15,567 bases of DNA from an uncultured bacterium. Its GTDB lineage: Bacteria; Bacteroidota; Bacteroidia; Bacteroidales; JACABE01. The stretch's first letter is position 1, and each line of letters starts with the position of its first letter. Positions 12,810 to 15,567 of this stretch are shown here, piece after piece. Made by a program: the position numbers and the translations under genes. Below the pieces are notes generated by a model. That model was not told the DNA's origin. It did no database searches and was given only the letters and a program-made list of their open reading frames with translations. Location: NCBI GenBank assembly GCA_903911455.1, contig CAIWDQ010000271.1, positions 1-15,567 of the forward strand, read 5' to 3'.

Positions 12810-15567
12810 CTAATAAATACAAATTTTTCGTACAGAGTGGCTATTATTTATATTAAAATCTAAAAAATAAATTCCTTTATTTAAATCACCGGTATTAATT
12901 ATTTCCTTTAATGTATCAGTGTTTTTATGAAATTTATATTTTTTCATTTCATTTCCTAAAGTTGAAATTATCAATACAGAAATATCACCATTTTCTAATG
13001 ATGTATATTCAATATTGAAAATACCATTATTAGGATTGGGGTAAATTAAAAACTTAATATCAGATGCAATATTATCTATACTATTAATAACAGGTGGTGT
13101 ATTGAAATATGATTTTGTAAGACAATTTAGATCTGAACCTACTTTTACCCAATAATAATTATTATTAATATCAATTATTCCATAATTATACCATACATTA
13201 TTGGAAGAAACATCATCATAAATTTCATTTGATGGAGAGTTTATGTTTTCATGTCCCCATTTATAAATAGGGAATGAACAATATTTACATAATAAAATAC
13301 CTGTCGTAATATCATTAGATTTAGCAATAATGTATGCAGGCTCTGGTGCAAACCCTTTTGTTAAACTAACATTTAACGAATCAGTACCTGAACAATAAGG
13401 AGTATTCCAGAGATGTTCTGTTACTTTAATTAATCCATTAGAATCTGAATTACTCCAATGTACTTTAATAGTATTTGTGTATTGACCTGTCAATATATGA
13501 CCATTTGTTATTTCCCAATATAAACTATTAGATGTTGGTTGAACATTATATTTTGTCCAATATTCATTTTTACATGCAATTGAATTACCACTAATAGTTG
13601 GTGTTGGTAAAGGTAGTACGGAAATTGTTACACTATCTTTTCCTTGACAATGGTTAGTATCTAAAGCTGTTAATATATATGTAGTAGTTACAGTTGGATT
13701 TGCACTTGGATTTGGGATGTTATTTGGAATACTCAAACCTGTAATAGGTGTCCAATTGTAAGTTGAACCACCACTTGCATTTAATGTCGTATTTGAACCT
13801 TTACAGATTGATATATTTATGCCTGCATGAATATTTGGAAGAGGATTAACAATTACTTTAATAGTATCTGTCATTGAACAACCATATGAATTCTTAACCG
13901 TAACAATATAATTTGTTGTGGACTGTGGAAAAGCAGTAGGATTTGATACATATAAATTACTTAAATCAGGAGATAAACCCCATTTATAATCTATACCACC
14001 TGTTGCATGTAAATTTACGCTCGTACCATAACAAATGGATGTATCGTTGCCAGCATTAGCTAACGGCAATGGATTAACTGTTATTTTTATATTTTTAGTA
14101 CTACTACAACTATTATTATCAATAGCAGTGACAGAATATGTAGTAGTATTATGAGGAGATGCAATTGGAGTTGAAATAAAAGGAAAATTAATATTTGTCA
14201 TTGGAGTCCAACTATATGAAGTGCCTCCACTTGCAAATAAATTTGTACTTTCACCATTGCAAATAATTGTATCACTTGCTCCAACAGATATAATAGGTAA
14301 TGAATTAACTGTAATTGTAATATTATCAGTATTTATACAATTATTTATATCTTTACCAATAACAGTATATATCGTAGTAGATGTTGGGCTTGCTATTGGG
14401 TTATAAATTGTAGAATTACTTAAACCTAGTGTTGGGCTCCAATTATATGTTACAAGTCCATTTGTTGCTTTTAAAAAAGCATTAGTTCCTTTACAAATTG
14501 ATGTATCAAAACCAGCATTCAAAGTTGGCAAAGGATTAACTGTAATTATATAATTGCTATCTAAGCCTGTGCATCCATTTGAAAATGGTGTTACTGTATA
14601 CTTAACTATTCCTGGGATATTTGATGTATTAATTAAAGTTTGTATGGGAATTATTGAATTTGGATTATAAGTATTATTTATAAACCCAGAAATTCCATTA
14701 CTTACTGAAGTAATTAGCCAGTTAAATGTTGTTCCTGATAAATTTGATGTTAAATTAACTAATGAAGTATTATTTCCTGAACAAATAGTTTGGGAGAAAG
14801 GATTAGTAAATGATGGTAATGGTTTCACTACAATTGTTACGTTTCCAGAGGAAACAAGTGTGCCTGTACATGGGGAAGTTGTACCTTCTACTCTTAAGTA
14901 ATATGTTGTAGTCGATGTTGGACTTACCGTTAAACTTGCATTAGGAAAAAATATATTTCCTCCAATTGGATTTGTAAATGTATTATCTGTATACCATTGC
15001 CAATGCGCTCCTGTTCCTAAACTACCTCCAGATTGAGTAAGAATTGAGTTGTTACCATTGCATATTGTGGTAATTGAAGCATTTAATAAAGTTGGGGCGA
15101 TAGATGGTTGGTTTACTATAATTGTTATGCTTCCAGAGGCAATTAATGTGCCTGTACATGGGGAAGTTGTCCCTTCTGCTCTTAAATAATATATTGTAGT
15201 TGAAGTAGGACTTACCGTTAAACTTGCATTAGAAGAAAATAAATTTCCACCAATTGGATTTGTAAATGTATTATCTGTATACCATTGCCAATGTGCGCCT
15301 GTTCCTAAACTACCTCCAGATTGAGTAAGAATTGAACTGCTGCCATTGCATATTGAGGTAATTGAAGCATTTAATAAAGATGGAGCGACAGATGGTTGGT
15401 TTACAACAATTGTTACATTTCCAGAAGCAACAAGTGTACTTGTACATGGGGAAGTTGTTCCTTCTACTCTTAAATAATAAGTTGTAGTCGATGTTGGACT
15501 TACTGTTAAACTTGCATTAGAAGAAAATATATTTCCTCCAATTGGAGTTGTATATGTATTATTTGTA
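12810..15567 (-). CDS. Large modular T9SS surface protein, 5' end beyond the window
   Basis: The frame stays open from the stop at 12810 to the right edge, giving at least 919 codons with no start seen; GTG at 14828 is an internal valine codon. Reading N to C: Ig-like modules of 96 residues (one partial, two complete, down to 14829), then a PKD-like module (about 14822-14535) ending ...YTVTPFSNGCTG. Four CHU_C-type Ig modules of about 77 residues follow (about 14534-13605), each with D-[TI]-[SI]-IC-x-G, a Y-x-W core, a TT-x-Y strand and VNPLP or a variant. Then come a second PKD-like module (about 13600-13360), a linker, and a type A T9SS sorting tail (about 13052-12813) with YPNPNNGIFNI and the closing GIYFLDF...KICIY. 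The tail directs export through the outer membrane and attachment to the cell surface or release. No enzyme domain is visible; an adhesin or scaffold role is inferred. Confidence 0.9.
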   Translation of the reverse strand, partial: TNNTYTTPIGGNIFSSNASLTVSPTSTTTYYLRVEGTTSPCTSTLVASGNVTIVVNQPSVAPSLLNASITSICNGSSSILTQSGGSLGTGAHWQWYTDNTFTNPIGGNLFSSNASLTVSPTSTTIYYLRAEGTTSPCTGTLIASGSITIIVNQPSIAPTLLNASITTICNGNNSILTQSGGSLGTGAHWQWYTDNTFTNPIGGNIFFPNASLTVSPTSTTTYYLRVEGTTSPCTGTLVSSGNVTIVVKPLPSFTNPFSQTICSGNNTSLVNLTSNLSGTTFNWLITSVSNGISGFINNTYNPNSIIPIQTLINTSNIPGIVKYTVTPFSNGCTGLDSNYIITVNPLPTLNAGFDTSICKGTNAFLKATNGLVTYNWSPTLGLSNSTIYNPIASPTSTTIYTVIGKDINNCINTDNITITVNSLPIISVGASDTIICNGESTNLFASGGTSYSWTPMTNINFPFISTPIASPHNTTTYSVTAIDNNSCSSTKNIKITVNPLPLANAGNDTSICYGTSVNLHATGGIDYKWGLSPDLSNLYVSNPTAFPQSTTNYIVTVKNSYGCSMTDTIKVIVNPLPNIHAGINISICKGSNTTLNASGGSTYNWTPITGLSIPNNIPNPSANPTVTTTYILTALDTNHCQGKDSVTISVLPLPTPTISGNSIACKNEYWTKYNVQPTSNSLYWEITNGHILTGQYTNTIKVHWSNSDSNGLIKVTEHLWNTPYCSGTDSLNVSLTKGFAPEPAYIIAKSNDITTGILLCKYCSFPIYKWGHENINSPSNEIYDDVSSNNVWYNYGIIDINNNYYWVKVGSDLNCLTKSYFNTPPVINSIDNIASDIKFLIYPNPNNGIFNIEYTSLENGDISVLIISTLGNEMKKYKFHKNTDTLKEIINTGDLNKGIYFLDFNINNSHSVRKICIY
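14829..15567 (-). repeat. 288-bp direct repeats encoding 96-residue Ig-like modules
   Basis: Copies occupy 14829-15116, 15117-15404 and 15405 to the edge (163 of 288 bases), as judged from the matching word ATTGTT at 14833, 15121 and 15409. The spacing is exactly 288 both times, so reading frame is kept. Copies 1 and 2 are identical at 84 of 86 positions between 14962-15047 and 15250-15335, and more diverged elsewhere. Each unit encodes ICNG...SILTQSGGSLGTG, then HWQWYTDNTFTNPIGGN, then TTYYLR-x-EGTTSPCTGTL. More copies probably lie to the right of the window. Confidence 0.93.

Noticed and set aside
12810..14828. Surface protein starting at GTG 14828
   Set aside because: The same frame continues without a stop through the Ig-like repeats to the window edge, and the GTG falls inside a module junction (TIVVKPLP).
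11031..15567. Complete prophage or conjugative element
   Set aside because: Apart from the integrase there are no phage structural, replication, relaxase or conjugation genes, and no second attachment site in the window.

Overview
The window reads as chromosome of an AT-rich member of the Bacteroidota. Three things support this. The right-edge protein ends in a type IX secretion (T9SS) sorting tail with the motif YPNPNNGIFNI. Several genes are preceded by the Bacteroidota -7 box TAnnTTTG rather than sigma70 boxes and Shine-Dalgarno sites. The integrase carries the Y-x-x-K variant of its second catalytic box that I recall from integrases of this phylum. Genus cannot be told from the sequence.

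Layout. Positions 1-1005 hold an unresolved edge and a secreted or membrane PAP2 phosphatase (minus). Positions 1061-1129 hold a REP-like palindrome. Positions 1152-2926 carry kbl (glycine C-acetyltransferase) and an Rrf2-family regulator with three cysteines, both minus. Divergent from the regulator is an alginate-export-type outer-membrane porin (3303-4634, plus) with its own terminator, then a probably leaderless EamA transporter (4797-5681, plus). The convergent gap 5682-6190 is filled by a 42-bp tandem repeat array, an AT-rich hairpin with a GAAA loop, and the terminator of the next operon.

Positions 6191-10728 are one minus-strand housekeeping run. In transcription order it is era, der, an S4-domain RNA-binding protein, a secreted DUF4440/NTF2-like protein, and a Dda/RecD-like SF1 helicase. 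Era and Der are both ribosome-assembly GTPases. der has its own promoter box in the era-der gap.

Divergent from era is an initiator tRNA (tRNA-fMet, CAT) with a clear TTTG-N20-TATCTTTG promoter. Directly behind it come a complex inverted repeat and a tyrosine integrase pointing away from the tRNA. This is the usual arrangement at the left end of an integrated element. Behind a bidirectional terminator, and transcribed toward the integrase, are a giant modular T9SS surface protein (open at the right edge, at least 919 codons) and a small secreted protein of unknown function that starts 6 bases after it. The surface protein contains 96-residue Ig-like modules repeated almost identically at DNA level, a sign of recent duplication. 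If the integrase marks an island, these genes are its visible cargo, but the other end is not in the window.

Most of the window is ordinary. The parts that deserve a second look are the tRNA-fMet/integrase junction, the 42-bp array, the palindrome that encloses the porin -7 box beside the Rrf2 gene, and the near-identical Ig modules.
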